DNA from: Neisseria animalis
GTDB lineage: Bacteria > Pseudomonadota > Gammaproteobacteria > Burkholderiales > Neisseriaceae
Length of the DNA stretch: 64,000 nucleotides
Direction of reading: 5' to 3'
Assembly: GCF_900636515.1 (NCBI RefSeq)
Contig: NZ_LR134287.1
Location: forward strand, 248,001-312,000
The notes below the pieces were generated by a model. That model ran no database searches and was not told the DNA's origin. It saw only the letters and a program-made list of their open reading frames with translations. The position numbers and the translations under genes are program-made. Positions 55,166 to 64,000 of the stretch are shown here, in pieces (position 1 is the stretch's first letter; each line of letters starts with the position of its first letter).

Positions 55166-55204
55166 AAAGGCCGTCTGCAAAATCCGATTTTGCAGACGGC
55201 CTTT
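55166..55204. terminator. DUS inverted-repeat terminator, bidirectional
   Basis: aaaaggccgtctgcaaaatc and gattttgcagacggccttt stem, 14 bp from the stop of the leftward thioredoxin-like gene. It can also stop transcription from waaA. Confidence 0.85.
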
Positions 55205-55217
55205 GGTATGAGAATGT

Positions 55218-55724
55218 TTAAGAAAGTTTGTCTGCCAGCCAAATCCGACCGCGCAAACCCCAATAACTGCTCAGTCCGGTGGTGTGATGTACCATTTTTC
55301 CGTTTTTAATCAGGATAATGGTGGGGGTAACGCCAACCTGCCATTGTCGGGACAGCGAGCCGTCTGCATCGTTGACGGTAGGGAAGTGGAACGAGTGCTG
55401 TTGCAGATAGCTGCCGACGGTGGCATCATTACCCGAGTTTAAGGCAATGCTGAGTACGGGAATGCCTGCTTGGTGCAAATCTTCGATAACGGGCGAAGTA
55501 TAGCGGCAGATACCGCACCAACTGCCCCAAAAATACAATACGGCAGTTTGATCGCGGCTGAGTTCTGCCAAAGATGTGGTATGTCGGGTGAGGGTGAGCA
55601 GAGGTTTGTCGGCAGATTGAACCGGCTGTTCCGGCGACCGCCACCAGTCAACGGCGGCGGATAAAACGGCAAACAATACCAGTGCCTGTAATAAAGGAAT
55701 CAGATAGGCGCGTAAGGTGGACAT
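55218..55724 (-). CDS. Membrane-anchored thioredoxin-like protein (TlpA/ScsD type), CGIC
   Basis: 168 residues. An N-terminal hydrophobic anchor (8-25) is followed by a periplasmic thioredoxin fold with C70-GI-C73 (YFWGSWCGICRYTSPVI) and the cis-proline loop GVTPTIILIKNGK. CGIC and the short length are like the ScsD/TlpA-type disulfide oxidoreductases that act in periplasmic thiol control. 55 bp downstream of the GlsB-type gene on the same strand. Confidence 0.88.
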   Translation of the reverse strand: MSTLRAYLIPLLQALVLFAVLSAAVDWWRSPEQPVQSADKPLLTLTRHTTSLAELSRDQTAVLYFWGSWCGICRYTSPVIEDLHQAGIPVLSIALNSGNDATVGSYLQQHSFHFPTVNDADGSLSRQWQVGVTPTIILIKNGKMVHHTTGLSSYWGLRGRIWLADKLS

Positions 55725-55777
55725 GGGAATAGGGCAAAACGGCGGAAAGGCCGATAACGGCTTTTCCGCCTGATGGA

Positions 55778-56026
55778 TTAACGCTTTTTAATCACTCGGG
55801 TGTACACGGCCAGAATAATGATGGCGGCAACGGTGGAAGCAATCCAACCGGCAGGTTGTCCGACTTCGTACCAGCCGGCAGATTCTCCGACAAAACCTGC
55901 CAAGGCTGCACCGCCGATACCCAGCAGCGTGGTCATGATGAAACCTAAATCGTCTTTGCCCGGGTGCAGAATTTTAGCCAGTACACCGATGATAAATCCG
56001 ACAATAATCGTACCTAACCAACTCAT
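55778..56026 (-). CDS. GlsB/YeaQ/YmgE-family stress-response membrane protein
   Basis: 82 residues with three predicted transmembrane segments and glycine zippers (WLGTIIVGFIIGVLAKILHPGKDDLGFIMTTLLGIGGAALAGFVG). The family is the transglycosylase-associated/GlsB group. Function unclear. Confidence 0.9.
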   Translation of the reverse strand: MSWLGTIIVGFIIGVLAKILHPGKDDLGFIMTTLLGIGGAALAGFVGESAGWYEVGQPAGWIASTVAAIIILAVYTRVIKKR

Positions 56027-56348
56027 TTTATTCCTTTCTTATATATACTGTGCGGGGCGGGGCTGTCCGTTGTTGCATTTTATCTGCTTTATGGCTGTAT
56101 TGCCTGCTGTGTTGCCACAGAATCGAAGTGATGACAATTAAAGTGCATACGGCGGGATTTGCAGACGGCTTTTGCAAAAGATAAACAGACAAAATCTTAC
56201 TATACGGTGAAATCATACCGAGTAAATGGCGGTAAGTCTGTGAAGATTGCATGATTTTTCATAAAATTAAAATATTTTATGTAGAAATTTCATTTGATAG
56301 GCGGGAAACGGTTGGGTGTCGGGAATCGGTTTGACGGGGAGGGAGCAG
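56027..56348. other. Gene-free interval upstream of the GlsB gene
   Basis: 322 bp with one partial uptake sequence (ttgcagacggctttt, about 56158) and AT-rich text toward the next CREE. Promoters for the GlsB gene are expected here; none is convincing. No ORF above background is seen. Confidence 0.4.
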
Positions 56349-56455
56349 TATAGTCGAATAAAATAAGAATGAGACAAGGCAGCGAAGCCGCAGACAGTAC
56401 ACATAGTACGGCAAGGCAAAGCAACGCTGTATCATTCTTATTTTAAATGACTATA
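56349..56455 (-). mobile_element. Correia-like element (CREE), full length, 107 bp, reverse
   Basis: A complete copy, same orientation as 37901 and 53375, in the interval between the GlsB gene and the rpsI terminator. The 180 bp to rpsI's terminator hold no other feature. Confidence 0.92.
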
Positions 56456-56638
56456 TCAGGTGGCGAAACCGGATAAGCGGCGGGTAAGCCGGGTGGGGGG
56501 TTCAGGCAGGTGCAGCTCATATTCGGGCAAACACAATGCTGTGCCATGAATTTTCTTACGGTTTGATGTGCTGTGTTGTCTGATGTTGCGGGAACTGATG
56601 ATATTGTCGGATTGCTGGAATACTGAATAACAGGCAAA

Positions 56639-56664
56639 GAAAAACCCACCGTAAGGTGGGTTTC
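56639..56664 (-). terminator. Intrinsic terminator of rplM-rpsI
   Basis: aaaacccacc and ggtgggttt stem with a T-run on the minus strand, 18 bp after the rpsI stop. Confidence 0.85.
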
Positions 56665-56681
56665 GCATATTTGAAAACGGA

Positions 56682-57074
56682 TTAGCGTTTTGAGAATTGT
56701 TTGGCGCGGCGTGCTTTGCGCAGACCCGGTTTTTTACGTTCAACTTCACGGGCATCGCGGGTAACGAAGCCTGCTTGTGACAGAGCCGGTTTCAAAGCAG
56801 CATCGAAATCGATCAGGGCACGGGTAATGCCGTGGCGGATTGCGCCGGATTGACCGGTTTCACCGCCGCCGATGACGTTTACTTTAATGTCGAAAGATTC
56901 TGCATTTTCAGTCAGAACCAAAGGTTGGCGAACCACCATGCGGCTGGTTTCGCGAGAGAAAAATTCGTCAACCGGACGGCCGTTTACGATGATTTGGCCT
57001 GTACCTTTGGTCAGGAATACACGAGCCACTGAACTTTTGCGGCGGCCTGTGCCGTAGTAGTATTTACCGTTCAT
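56682..57074 (-). CDS. rpsI: 30S ribosomal protein S9
   Basis: 130 residues with the universal N-terminus [19 protein letters not shown] and C-terminal [17 protein letters not shown] that reaches into the P site. 9 bp downstream of rplM. Confidence 0.98.
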   Translation of the reverse strand: MNGKYYYGTGRRKSSVARVFLTKGTGQIIVNGRPVDEFFSRETSRMVVRQPLVLTENAESFDIKVNVIGGGETGQSGAIRHGITRALIDFDAALKPALSQAGFVTRDAREVERKKPGLRKARRAKQFSKR

Positions 57075-57083
57075 GTCGTGTCC

Positions 57084-57515
57084 TTATCGCAATTCTAAAA
57101 CTTTAGGCTGTTGTGCGGCATGACCGTGCTCGGCACCGGCATACACTTTCAGCTTTTTAATCATAGCGTAGCCCAAAGGACCTTTAGGCAGCATGCCTTT
57201 TACGGCTTTTTCCAAAGCGCGGCCCGGGAATTGCTCTTGCATTTCGCGGAAGCTGCGTTCGTAAATGCCGCCCGGGAAGCCGGAATGGCGGAAGTATTTT
57301 TTGTCTTCGAATTTGGCACCGGTAACGCGCAGTTTGTCGGCGTTGATGACGATGATGTAGTCGCCGGTGTCAACGTGCGGCGTGTATTCGGGTTTGTGTT
57401 TGCCACGCAGACGGTGGGCAACTTCGGCAGCCACGCGGCCCAGAACTTTGTCTTGGGCATCGATGACGAACCATTCGCGCTTCACCTCGTGCGGTTTCGC
57501 TGAAAAGGTTTTCAT
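57084..57515 (-). CDS. rplM: 50S ribosomal protein L13
   Basis: 143 residues. [41 protein letters not shown] is the standard start; [15 protein letters not shown] and [20 protein letters not shown] are conserved. First gene of rplM-rpsI. Confidence 0.98.
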   Translation of the reverse strand: MKTFSAKPHEVKREWFVIDAQDKVLGRVAAEVAHRLRGKHKPEYTPHVDTGDYIIVINADKLRVTGAKFEDKKYFRHSGFPGGIYERSFREMQEQFPGRALEKAVKGMLPKGPLGYAMIKKLKVYAGAEHGHAAQQPKVLELR

Positions 57516-57548
57516 AGTGGAAATCCAGATAGATATAGAAAGTTGCAG

Positions 57549-57577
57549 ATTTTAAAGATGAGTTTGTTTTTTGTCAA
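57549..57577 (-). promoter_or_regulatory. Strong sigma70-type promoter of rplM-rpsI
   Basis: On the minus strand TTGACA (57577-57572), a 17-bp spacer and TAAAAT (57554-57549), about 35 bp before the start of rplM. Confidence 0.75.
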
Positions 57578-57744
57578 TCACATATTCAAGGTCATGGCGC
57601 GAATTGTTTGCGAAAGGGCAGGGATTGTGTCGGAAGGCCGTCTGTAAATTCGGGGTAAAGGGCGGTGTGCCTGTACAGTTACATGATTTTGTATGGTTTT
57701 TTGCAGATTGCTGCGAATTTGCAGACGGCCTTCGGGGTTGGCGG

Positions 57745-59379
57745 TTATTGTTTTTTAAGGTGTGCGCGGTAATAGGCAATCAGTCCGTTGGTGGAGCTGT
57801 CGTGTTGCGGGGGCGTGTCGGCGGAAAGCTCCGGTTCGATGGTTTTGGCGAGAATTTTGCCGTATTCGACGCCCCATTGGTCGAAGGGGTTGATGCCCCA
57901 AATTGTGCCTTGGACGAAGATTTTGTGTTCGTATGCCGCCATCAGCATGCCGAGGGTAAAGGGAGTGAGTTCGTCTAACAGGAAGCTGTTGCTGGGGCGG
58001 TTGCCGGGGAAGGTTTTGTGCGGCGCAAGGGCTTCCCGCTCGGTTTCGGGCAGGTGGGCGAGTTCGGCACGGGCTTCGTCCAATGTTTTGCCTTTCATCA
58101 GGGCTTCGGCTTGGGCAAGGGCGTTGGCAACGGTAAAGCAGTGCTGGCTGCCGATTCGGTAGGGGGTGTTGACGGGGACGATGAAGTCGCAAGGTATCAG
58201 GCGTGTGCCTTGGTGCAGCAGTTGGAAATAGGCGTGTTGGCAGTCTACGCCTTCTTCGCCGAATACGATGCCGCCGGTTTTGCGGGTAACTTCTGCTCCG
58301 TATTCGGTACGGCTTTTGCCGCAGCTTTCCATATCAAGCTGGTTGAGCCAAGCGGGAAAGCGGCGCATATTGTGGCTGTACGGGACAACGGTATGGCCGT
58401 CTGCATGATGGAAGTTGTTGTACCAAATATGCAACAATCCCATCAGTACGGGGATATTGCGGCGGAAATCGGTGTGGAAGAAATGTTCGTCCATGGCGTG
58501 TGCGCCGCGCAGCAGCTCGCGGAAGTTTTGTGCGCCGACGGCAACCATGACGGGCAGTCCGATGGCTGACCAAACGGAGTAACGTCCGCCGACCCAGTCG
58601 AACATGGCAAAAATGTGTTCGGGGGTAATGCCGAAGTTTTGTGCGGCATCAACATTGCTGGAAATGGCGCAAAAGTGGCGGTGGATTTCCTGCTCGGGTA
58701 AGCCTGCCTGCTGATACCAAGCGCGGGCGGCCCGGGCGTTGAGCAGGGTTTCGGGTGTGCCGAAGGATTTGCTGGCAATGCAGAACAGGGTGGTTTCGGG
58801 GTTCAGGCGGGCGAGTGTTTGGGCAATGCCGGCATCATCGGCGTTGCTGACGAAATGTACGCGGAGATGGTTGCGCCAAGGGGTGAGCGATTGTATGCAG
58901 ACCAATGGCCCGAGATATGAGCCGCCGATGCCGATGTGGACGAAATCGGTAATGGGTTTGCCGGTGCAGCCTGTGTGGCTGCCGTTGATGATGTCTTCGG
59001 CGAAGCGGAGGGCGCGCGTCAGCTCTTGATGGACTTTGGGTACGATGTTTTCGCCGTCTGCTTGAACCGCGGCGGCGTGTTCGGGCAGGCGCAGGGCAGT
59101 GTGCAATACGGCGCGTTTTTCGCTTGGATTGAGTATGCCGCCGTGCTGCATGGCGGCCATTTTTTCGGGCAGGCCGGCGGCTTCGGCAAGTTCGCACAGC
59201 AGGGGCAGGGTGTCGTCTGTTATGCGGTTTTTGCTGTAATCAAACAGCAGGCCGTGCAGGGTTTCGTGCATTTTGTCGAAGCGTTGCGAATCGGCGGCAA
59301 ATTGGTCGCGCAGGTGTAAATGGGCGGTTGAGTGGTAATGTTCTTCCAATGCCTGCCATGCGGCGGATAAACGGGTCAT
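57745..59379 (-). CDS. pgi: Glucose-6-phosphate isomerase
   Basis: 544 residues. The sugar-phosphate site motifs are FVHIGIGGSYLGP, CIASKSFGTPETL, GGRYSVWSAIGLPVMV and the catalytic GEEGVDCQHAYFQLLHQGT (histidine and glutamine), with WGINPFDQWGVEYGK near the C-terminus. Cytosolic; interconverts glucose-6-P and fructose-6-P. The divergent neighbour is a LacI-type regulator. Confidence 0.98.
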   Translation of the reverse strand: MTRLSAAWQALEEHYHSTAHLHLRDQFAADSQRFDKMHETLHGLLFDYSKNRITDDTLPLLCELAEAAGLPEKMAAMQHGGILNPSEKRAVLHTALRLPEHAAAVQADGENIVPKVHQELTRALRFAEDIINGSHTGCTGKPITDFVHIGIGGSYLGPLVCIQSLTPWRNHLRVHFVSNADDAGIAQTLARLNPETTLFCIASKSFGTPETLLNARAARAWYQQAGLPEQEIHRHFCAISSNVDAAQNFGITPEHIFAMFDWVGGRYSVWSAIGLPVMVAVGAQNFRELLRGAHAMDEHFFHTDFRRNIPVLMGLLHIWYNNFHHADGHTVVPYSHNMRRFPAWLNQLDMESCGKSRTEYGAEVTRKTGGIVFGEEGVDCQHAYFQLLHQGTRLIPCDFIVPVNTPYRIGSQHCFTVANALAQAEALMKGKTLDEARAELAHLPETEREALAPHKTFPGNRPSNSFLLDELTPFTLGMLMAAYEHKIFVQGTIWGINPFDQWGVEYGKILAKTIEPELSADTPPQHDSSTNGLIAYYRAHLKKQ

Positions 59380-59633
59380 TCCTGCTTCCTTATTTTTAGA
59401 CGGCTTTTATGGTTTTGTTTGATGTCATTGCAAATGTAGTAGTGTGTAGTTTAGCAAAATCCGACAGGTTTGTGTCGGATAAGCCGTCTGCATTTTTGGG
59501 GATACGGCGGTTTTGCGTTAGGCAAATAGGGTGTTTGCGCTTCATCGTGCTGATGCGTGTCGACTGTTTGGATTAGGGCGCACAGGGGGAATGGTTAACA
59601 AATGTTGGGATTTGGTGCAGGCTTGCTTGATTT

Positions 59634-59662
59634 TTATCAAGATTTCGTTAAAAATCTAATAT
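59634..59662 (+). promoter_or_regulatory. Promoter of the LacI-family gene
   Basis: TTATCA, a 17-bp spacer and TAATAT. The palindrome that follows overlaps the last bases of the -10 box. Confidence 0.55.
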
Positions 59663-59676
59663 GACACCGATGTCAT
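59661..59676. promoter_or_regulatory. LacI-type operator
   Basis: atgaca-ccga-tgtcat, a 16-bp palindrome with perfect 6-bp arms at the start point of the LacI gene's promoter. Likely autoregulatory. Confidence 0.6.
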
Positions 59677-59728
59677 CTGTGCTATCCTTGTAACAATCCG
59701 AAAATGTATACAAAGATAAAACCGTAAG

Positions 59729-60775
59729 ATGGCTACAATTTATGATGTTGCGGGGCGGGCGGGGGTATCGCCGAAAACGGTCAGCCGTGTGATTAACGGC
59801 GATGCGCCGGTAAGCGAGCGAACCCGTGCCAAAGTCGAAGCGGCGATTGGAGAATTGGGCTATATTCCTTCATCGGCAGCGCGGGGTATGCGTTCGCACC
59901 GTTCGGGTCTTGTCGGGCTGATTACCGGTGCGATTTCGCGCACGGGAGAAGATTTCCGCGTACACGGCTTGCCGGATATGTTTTTGATTAAAGGGGTACA
60001 GCAGAAAATCCGCGAGGCGGGCAAAACGCTGATGATTGCCGATACGGGTAATCGCGGCGAGAGCATAGAGCCGCTGATTCGCACATTTATCGAACATCGT
60101 GTCGAAGGCATTCTGTATGTGGCCGAATATCATCAGCAGGTTGTTTTGCCCGATATGCCGAAAAGCTGCCCGATTGTGCTGGTAAATTGTTTTGACGATA
60201 AAGGCACGCCGTCGGTACTGCCCGACGATATGCAGGGGCAGTATGATTTGGTGCGGCAGATTATCCGCAACGGCCACCGGCGTATCGCCTATGTTACGTT
60301 GCAGCCCAATATCGAGGCGACGCGCCTGCGGATTGCAGGTTACCGCCGGGCTTTGGAAGAAGCGGGTATTGCGTTTGACGGGGATTTGGTGCAGACGGGC
60401 TATCCCGACCACAGCAACGACAGCGCGGCGCTGCTGGCGGCAATCGGCAACCTGCTGGCGTTGCGCTGCCCGCCGACCGTTATCTGCTGCGGCAACGATG
60501 AAATGGCGGTAAGGGTGTACGGCATTTTGCGAACGCGCGGCATTCGCGTACCCGAGCAGGTTTCTGTGGCAGGGTATGACAACCACAGTGCGATTGCGGA
60601 AACGCTGTTCCCGCCGCTGACCAGTACCGAGCTTCCTTATATGAAGATGGGCGGGCAGGCGGCGGAAATGCTGTTTCAGGCGGTAGACGGCGGCGTGTCT
60701 GCTGCCGTTTCACCGCTTAAAGTAATCGGAGAAACCGTCTGGCGGCAATCTGTGCTGGCGCGGACATCATCATAA
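59729..60775 (+). CDS. LacI-family transcriptional regulator
   Basis: 348 residues. Helix-turn-helix at 3-24 (IYDVAGRAGVSPKTVSRVIN), hinge PSSAARGMRSHRSGLVGLI, then a periplasmic-binding-protein-like sugar domain (FIEHRVEGILYVA; VNCFDDKGTPSVLPDD; PPTVICCGNDEMAVRVYGILR; VAGYDNHSAIAETLFPPLTS). Transcribed towards the MFS sugar transporter and divergent from pgi, so a sugar or sugar phosphate such as maltose, sucrose or gluconate is a probable inducer; the identity is not shown. Confidence 0.92.
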   Translation: MATIYDVAGRAGVSPKTVSRVINGDAPVSERTRAKVEAAIGELGYIPSSAARGMRSHRSGLVGLITGAISRTGEDFRVHGLPDMFLIKGVQQKIREAGKTLMIADTGNRGESIEPLIRTFIEHRVEGILYVAEYHQQVVLPDMPKSCPIVLVNCFDDKGTPSVLPDDMQGQYDLVRQIIRNGHRRIAYVTLQPNIEATRLRIAGYRRALEEAGIAFDGDLVQTGYPDHSNDSAALLAAIGNLLALRCPPTVICCGNDEMAVRVYGILRTRGIRVPEQVSVAGYDNHSAIAETLFPPLTSTELPYMKMGGQAAEMLFQAVDGGVSAAVSPLKVIGETVWRQSVLARTSS

Positions 60776-60958
60776 ATCATCATAATAAGACGAAACAGAA
60801 AAATATAAAACGAAATAAAAAGCCTATGCCGTCTGCTTTTTCGGGCGGTATGTGCAGAGAAGAAAAAATGTTTGCCGTATGCGGCGCACCTCAAAATGCA
60901 GACGGCATAACAAGCGCGGTAAATCCTTATCCTTTCCTCAACCAGGAGCTTCTTCCAA

Positions 60959-62281
60959 ATGAAAGTATCCCCACAAGTGGCGATGACGCTTCGCCAGATT
61001 ATGCTGATGAACTTCGGCTTCTTCGGCATTCAATACAGCTTCGGCTTGCAGCAAACTGCAATCAACCCGATTTTCAGTTTCCTGAATGCCGACCCCGGCC
61101 AACTGCCTATTTTGAACATGGCAGGTCCGATTACCGGTTTGCTGGTTCAGCCGATTATTGGTGCGATGAGTGACCGCACATGGATTCCCGGCCTCGGCCG
61201 CCGCCGCCCGTATTTCTTAATCGGCGCAATCGGTTGCAGCTTGTGCCTGTTTATTTATCCGCACGTTACCGCCTTGTGGGTAGCCGTGTTGCTGCTGTGG
61301 CTGTTGGACATCTCCAACAATACCGCCATGGAGCCGTTCCGCGCATTTATCGCCGACAAAGTGCCGGAACACCAACAATCCACCGGCTTCCTGATGCAGT
61401 CCGTGTTTACCGGCTTGGGCATCACGCTGGCAAACTTCTCGCTGTATATTTTCCAGCAAATCGGCTGGCTGCAGCAGACTTCCGAAGCCGGCATTCCTTA
61501 CTGGGTATTCGGTTCATTCTATATCGGCGCATTCTGTTCGATTGCCTCCGTGTTGGTAACCGTATTCTCCACGCCTGAAAACGAACCCACCGCCGAAGAA
61601 TTTGCCGCGCTGAAAGCGAAAAAAGAACATTCCGCCATCGGCGAAATCTTTATCGCCATCAAAGAAATGCCGTTTGCCCTGTGGCAGTTGGCTTTGGTTT
61701 ACCTGTTCCAATGGTACGCGCTGTTTATCTACTGGCAATACATTTCCCACTCCATCGTAGCTTCCGTTTGGAATGCCACGGCTGCCGATAAAGCCGCATA
61801 TGAGCAGGCGGTAGCGTGGACGGGCTTGGTAAACGGTTTTTACAACATCGTTACCTTTATTTCCGCATTCGGCCTGATGGTGATGGCGAAAAAATATGCC
61901 GCGAAATATGTACACGCATTTGCCGTTGCCCTTGCCGCCGCTGCGTTGCTGTCGATTCCGCACATCAGCGACAAATACCTGATGTTTGTTCCGATGATTG
62001 GTTTCGGTATCGGCTGGGCAAGTATGATGGGCGTACCGTTTATGATTGTTGTGAAAGCCATTCCTAAAGAGCGTTACGGCGTATATATGGGCATTGTGAA
62101 CATGATGATTGTGATTCCGATGCTGATTCAAACCGTTACCTTCGGCGCGATTTACGACACCTTCCTGAAAACACCTGCTGCCGCGATGACATTCGGCGGC
62201 GTGTTCCTCGCGATTGCCGCCGTGCTGACCCTGTTTATCCGCAGCAGCAACAAAGCACCGGAAGCGCCGCAGGCAGGATAA
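60959..62281 (+). CDS. MFS sugar transporter (maltose/sucrose SLC45-like)
   Basis: 440 residues, 12 transmembrane segments. LRQIMLMNFGFFGIQYSFGLQQTAINPIF, then GPITGLLVQPIIGAMSDRTWIPGLGRRRPYFLIGAIG is the pattern of GPH/SLC45-type sugar transporters; the meningococcal homologue is a maltose transporter (from memory). No phosphorylase or epimerase genes of a maltose operon follow here; lysS follows. Ribosome site caggag. 183 bp separate it from the LacI gene. Confidence 0.88.
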   Translation: MKVSPQVAMTLRQIMLMNFGFFGIQYSFGLQQTAINPIFSFLNADPGQLPILNMAGPITGLLVQPIIGAMSDRTWIPGLGRRRPYFLIGAIGCSLCLFIYPHVTALWVAVLLLWLLDISNNTAMEPFRAFIADKVPEHQQSTGFLMQSVFTGLGITLANFSLYIFQQIGWLQQTSEAGIPYWVFGSFYIGAFCSIASVLVTVFSTPENEPTAEEFAALKAKKEHSAIGEIFIAIKEMPFALWQLALVYLFQWYALFIYWQYISHSIVASVWNATAADKAAYEQAVAWTGLVNGFYNIVTFISAFGLMVMAKKYAAKYVHAFAVALAAAALLSIPHISDKYLMFVPMIGFGIGWASMMGVPFMIVVKAIPKERYGVYMGIVNMMIVIPMLIQTVTFGAIYDTFLKTPAAAMTFGGVFLAIAAVLTLFIRSSNKAPEAPQAG

Positions 62282-62297
62282 TCCCGTTACGGCACGA

Positions 62298-62367
62298 CAA
62301 AGGCCGTCTGCAAAACAGCTTGGCAAACCCGATTTGCCTGACAAGCCGTTTGCAGACGGCCTTTTTT
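62298..62367 (+). terminator. DUS inverted-repeat terminator
   Basis: aaaggccgtctgcaaaacagc and ccgtttgcagacggccttttttcc stem, with an additional inner pairing ggcaaacccgatttgcc in the loop. Confidence 0.8.
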
Positions 62368-62517
62368 CCTTTACCGCGCCGGCGCATTGGCAGGAATGCA
62401 TACCGTCTTGTTTGCAGACGGCATTTGTAGATAAAAACGCCCATATCGCGTAAAATAACGGGAAACAATATGCAATCAGGCCGTCTGCAAAACGGTCTTC
62501 TTTTTTCGGAAACCAAA

Positions 62518-64000
62518 ATGAGCGAACAACACAATCCGCAAACCGAGCCGCAACTCGACGAAAACCAAATCATCGCCTTGCGCCGCGAAAAACTAAACGA
62601 AATCCGCCGCCAGCGCATCGCGTTTCCCAACGATTTCCAACGCGACCACTTTGCCGGCGACCTGCACGAAAAATACGATGCCCTAAGCAAAGAAGAGCTG
62701 GATCCGCAAGGCATTCCGGTAAAAATTGCCGGCCGCATGATGCTCAAGCGCGCCATGGGCAAGGCCAGCTTTGCAACGGTTCAGGACGTAAGCGGACAAA
62801 TCCAACTGTACATCAACAATCAAGGTGTGGGCGAAGCCGTACACGACGATTTCAAACATTGGGACATGGGCGACATTGTCGGCGCCTCGGGTACGCTGTT
62901 TAAAACCAACCACGGCGAGCTGACCGTGCGCGTATCGGAAATCCGCCTGCTCTCCAAAGCATTGCGCCCGCTGCCCGACAAACACAAGGGTCTGGCGGAT
63001 CAGGAAGTCAAATACCGCCAGCGTTATGTAGATTTGATGGTAAACCCCGAATCGCGCGATACCTTCATCAAACGCAGTAAAATTATCCAAACCGTACGCA
63101 ATTACATGGTCGGCGAGCAGTATCTGGAAGTGGAAACCCCGATGATGCACCCGATTCCCGGTGGCGCAACGGCCAAGCCTTTCGTTACCCACCACAATGC
63201 GCTGGATATGCCGCTATATCTGCGTATCGCGCCGGAATTGTATTTGAAACGCTTGGTAGTCGGCGGCTTGGAGCGCGTGTTTGAAATCAACCGCAGCTTC
63301 CGCAACGAGGGTATGTCCACCCGCCACAATCCCGAATTCACCATGATGGAATTCTACGAAGCGTTCTGCACCTATGAGCGCATGATGCAGATGACCGAAG
63401 GCGTGATTCGCGCGGCGGCGCAAGCAGTGTGCGGTACGGCGAAAATTTCCTACAACGGCAAAGAAGTCGATTTGGAAAGCCCGTTCGAACGCCTGACCAT
63501 TCTGGAAGCCATCAAAAAATACAATCCGCACTACACCGACGAACAGCTGCACGACGAGGCGTGGTTGAAACAGGAAATCGTCAAACACGGCGAAAAAATC
63601 CCGCCGTCGCCCGGTATTGGCAGCCTGCAACTGGCGTTGTTTGAAGGTTGTGCCGAAGGCAAACTGTGGAACCCGACGTTCATCATCGATTATCCCGTTG
63701 AAGTTTCCCCGTTGGCGCGCGCGTCCGACACTAAGCCGGGTTTGACCGACCGCTTTGAGTTGTTCGTCGTCGGCCGCGAATTGGCCAACGGCTATTCTGA
63801 GTTGAACGATCCCGAAGACCAAGCCGCCCGTTTCAAAGCGCAAGTGGCACAAAAAGATGCGGGCGACGATGAAGCCATGCATTATGATGCCGATTACATC
63901 CGCGCCATGGAATACGGTTTGCCGCCGACAGGTGGCAGCGGTATCGGTCTCGACCGCTTGGTGATGCTTTTGACTGATGCGCAAACCATCCGCGATGTCA
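62518..64000 (+). CDS. lysS: Lysyl-tRNA synthetase, class II (truncated by window end)
   Basis: The first 494 residues of a normally about 500-residue enzyme; the 3' end lies outside. N-terminal OB-fold for the anticodon ([31 protein letters not shown]), class II motif 1 around [26 protein letters not shown], motif 2 [28 protein letters not shown] and motif 3 [14 protein letters not shown] near the end. Charges tRNA-Lys. Confidence 0.97.
   Translation, partial: MSEQHNPQTEPQLDENQIIALRREKLNEIRRQRIAFPNDFQRDHFAGDLHEKYDALSKEELDPQGIPVKIAGRMMLKRAMGKASFATVQDVSGQIQLYINNQGVGEAVHDDFKHWDMGDIVGASGTLFKTNHGELTVRVSEIRLLSKALRPLPDKHKGLADQEVKYRQRYVDLMVNPESRDTFIKRSKIIQTVRNYMVGEQYLEVETPMMHPIPGGATAKPFVTHHNALDMPLYLRIAPELYLKRLVVGGLERVFEINRSFRNEGMSTRHNPEFTMMEFYEAFCTYERMMQMTEGVIRAAAQAVCGTAKISYNGKEVDLESPFERLTILEAIKKYNPHYTDEQLHDEAWLKQEIVKHGEKIPPSPGIGSLQLALFEGCAEGKLWNPTFIIDYPVEVSPLARASDTKPGLTDRFELFVVGRELANGYSELNDPEDQAARFKAQVAQKDAGDDEAMHYDADYIRAMEYGLPPTGGSGIGLDRLVMLLTDAQTIRDV

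Noticed and set aside
1..64000. CRISPR arrays, tRNA and rRNA genes
   Set aside because: No regularly spaced identical short repeats were seen, and no tRNA cloverleaf or rRNA segment was recognised on reading; the repeats present are CREE, uptake sequences and the MITE.

Overview
The window is chromosomal DNA from a member of the Neisseriaceae, most likely the genus Neisseria. The evidence is the very high density of DNA uptake sequences built on GCCGTCTG, many paired as inverted repeats that serve as terminators, together with Correia-like (CREE) mini-elements, a dRS3-like repeat, and a typical betaproteobacterial/neisserial gene set (nuo operon, waaA, rplM-rpsI, polA, nlaA-like acyltransferase). 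Most uptake sequences end in CTGCA(AA) rather than the CTGAA of the meningococcus and gonococcus, so this is probably not one of those two species. A species name cannot be assigned from the sequence alone.

Layout. 1-5.7 kb: start of an M16 protease, cysM, a membrane glycosyltransferase, rpmE, a hexapeptide acyltransferase, a small acidic protein, a thioesterase and a TlpA-type thioredoxin. 6.0-12.5 kb: a LysR regulator facing a run of oxidoreductases (SDR, TauE/SafE transporter, FAD amine oxidase, thioredoxin, nitroreductase, Old Yellow Enzyme). 12.9-15 kb: a MarR regulator facing a three-gene operon (membrane protein broken by an in-frame stop, cytochrome b561, monooxygenase-like lipoprotein), with matched palindromic operators on both promoters. 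15.1-17.4 kb: homocysteine methyltransferase and a LOG protein. 18-34 kb: the complete 14-subunit nuoA-N complex I operon, carrying three accessory genes (OsmC-like, ACT-domain, and an AT-rich secreted protein). 34.4-38 kb: a GNAT/PlsC acyltransferase pair and a UhpT-like transporter. 38-40 kb: two membrane proteins of unknown function, one strikingly AT-rich. 40-53 kb: polA, a periplasmic protein, pyrD, an alcohol dehydrogenase, trpC, a TRIC-type channel, a YheT hydrolase with a PAP2 phosphatase, an alanine:sodium symporter and a photolyase. 53-64 kb: waaA, a thioredoxin, a GlsB-type protein, rplM-rpsI, pgi, a LacI regulator with an MFS sugar transporter, and lysS, which runs off the end.

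Mobile and repeat content: seven identical-length (107 bp) CREE-like elements plus one internally deleted copy; five loci of an older, diverged CREE-related family, one of them a hybrid; and one 165-bp element whose ends read GAGACCTTTGCAAAA. No rRNA, tRNA, CRISPR array, full insertion sequence or prophage was seen. The best candidates for new biology are the repeat families and their link to terminators, the CTGCA uptake-sequence dialect, the symmetrical MarR switch, and the LysR-linked redox cluster with its catalytic-lysine-less SDR. No complete unprecedented system was recognised.
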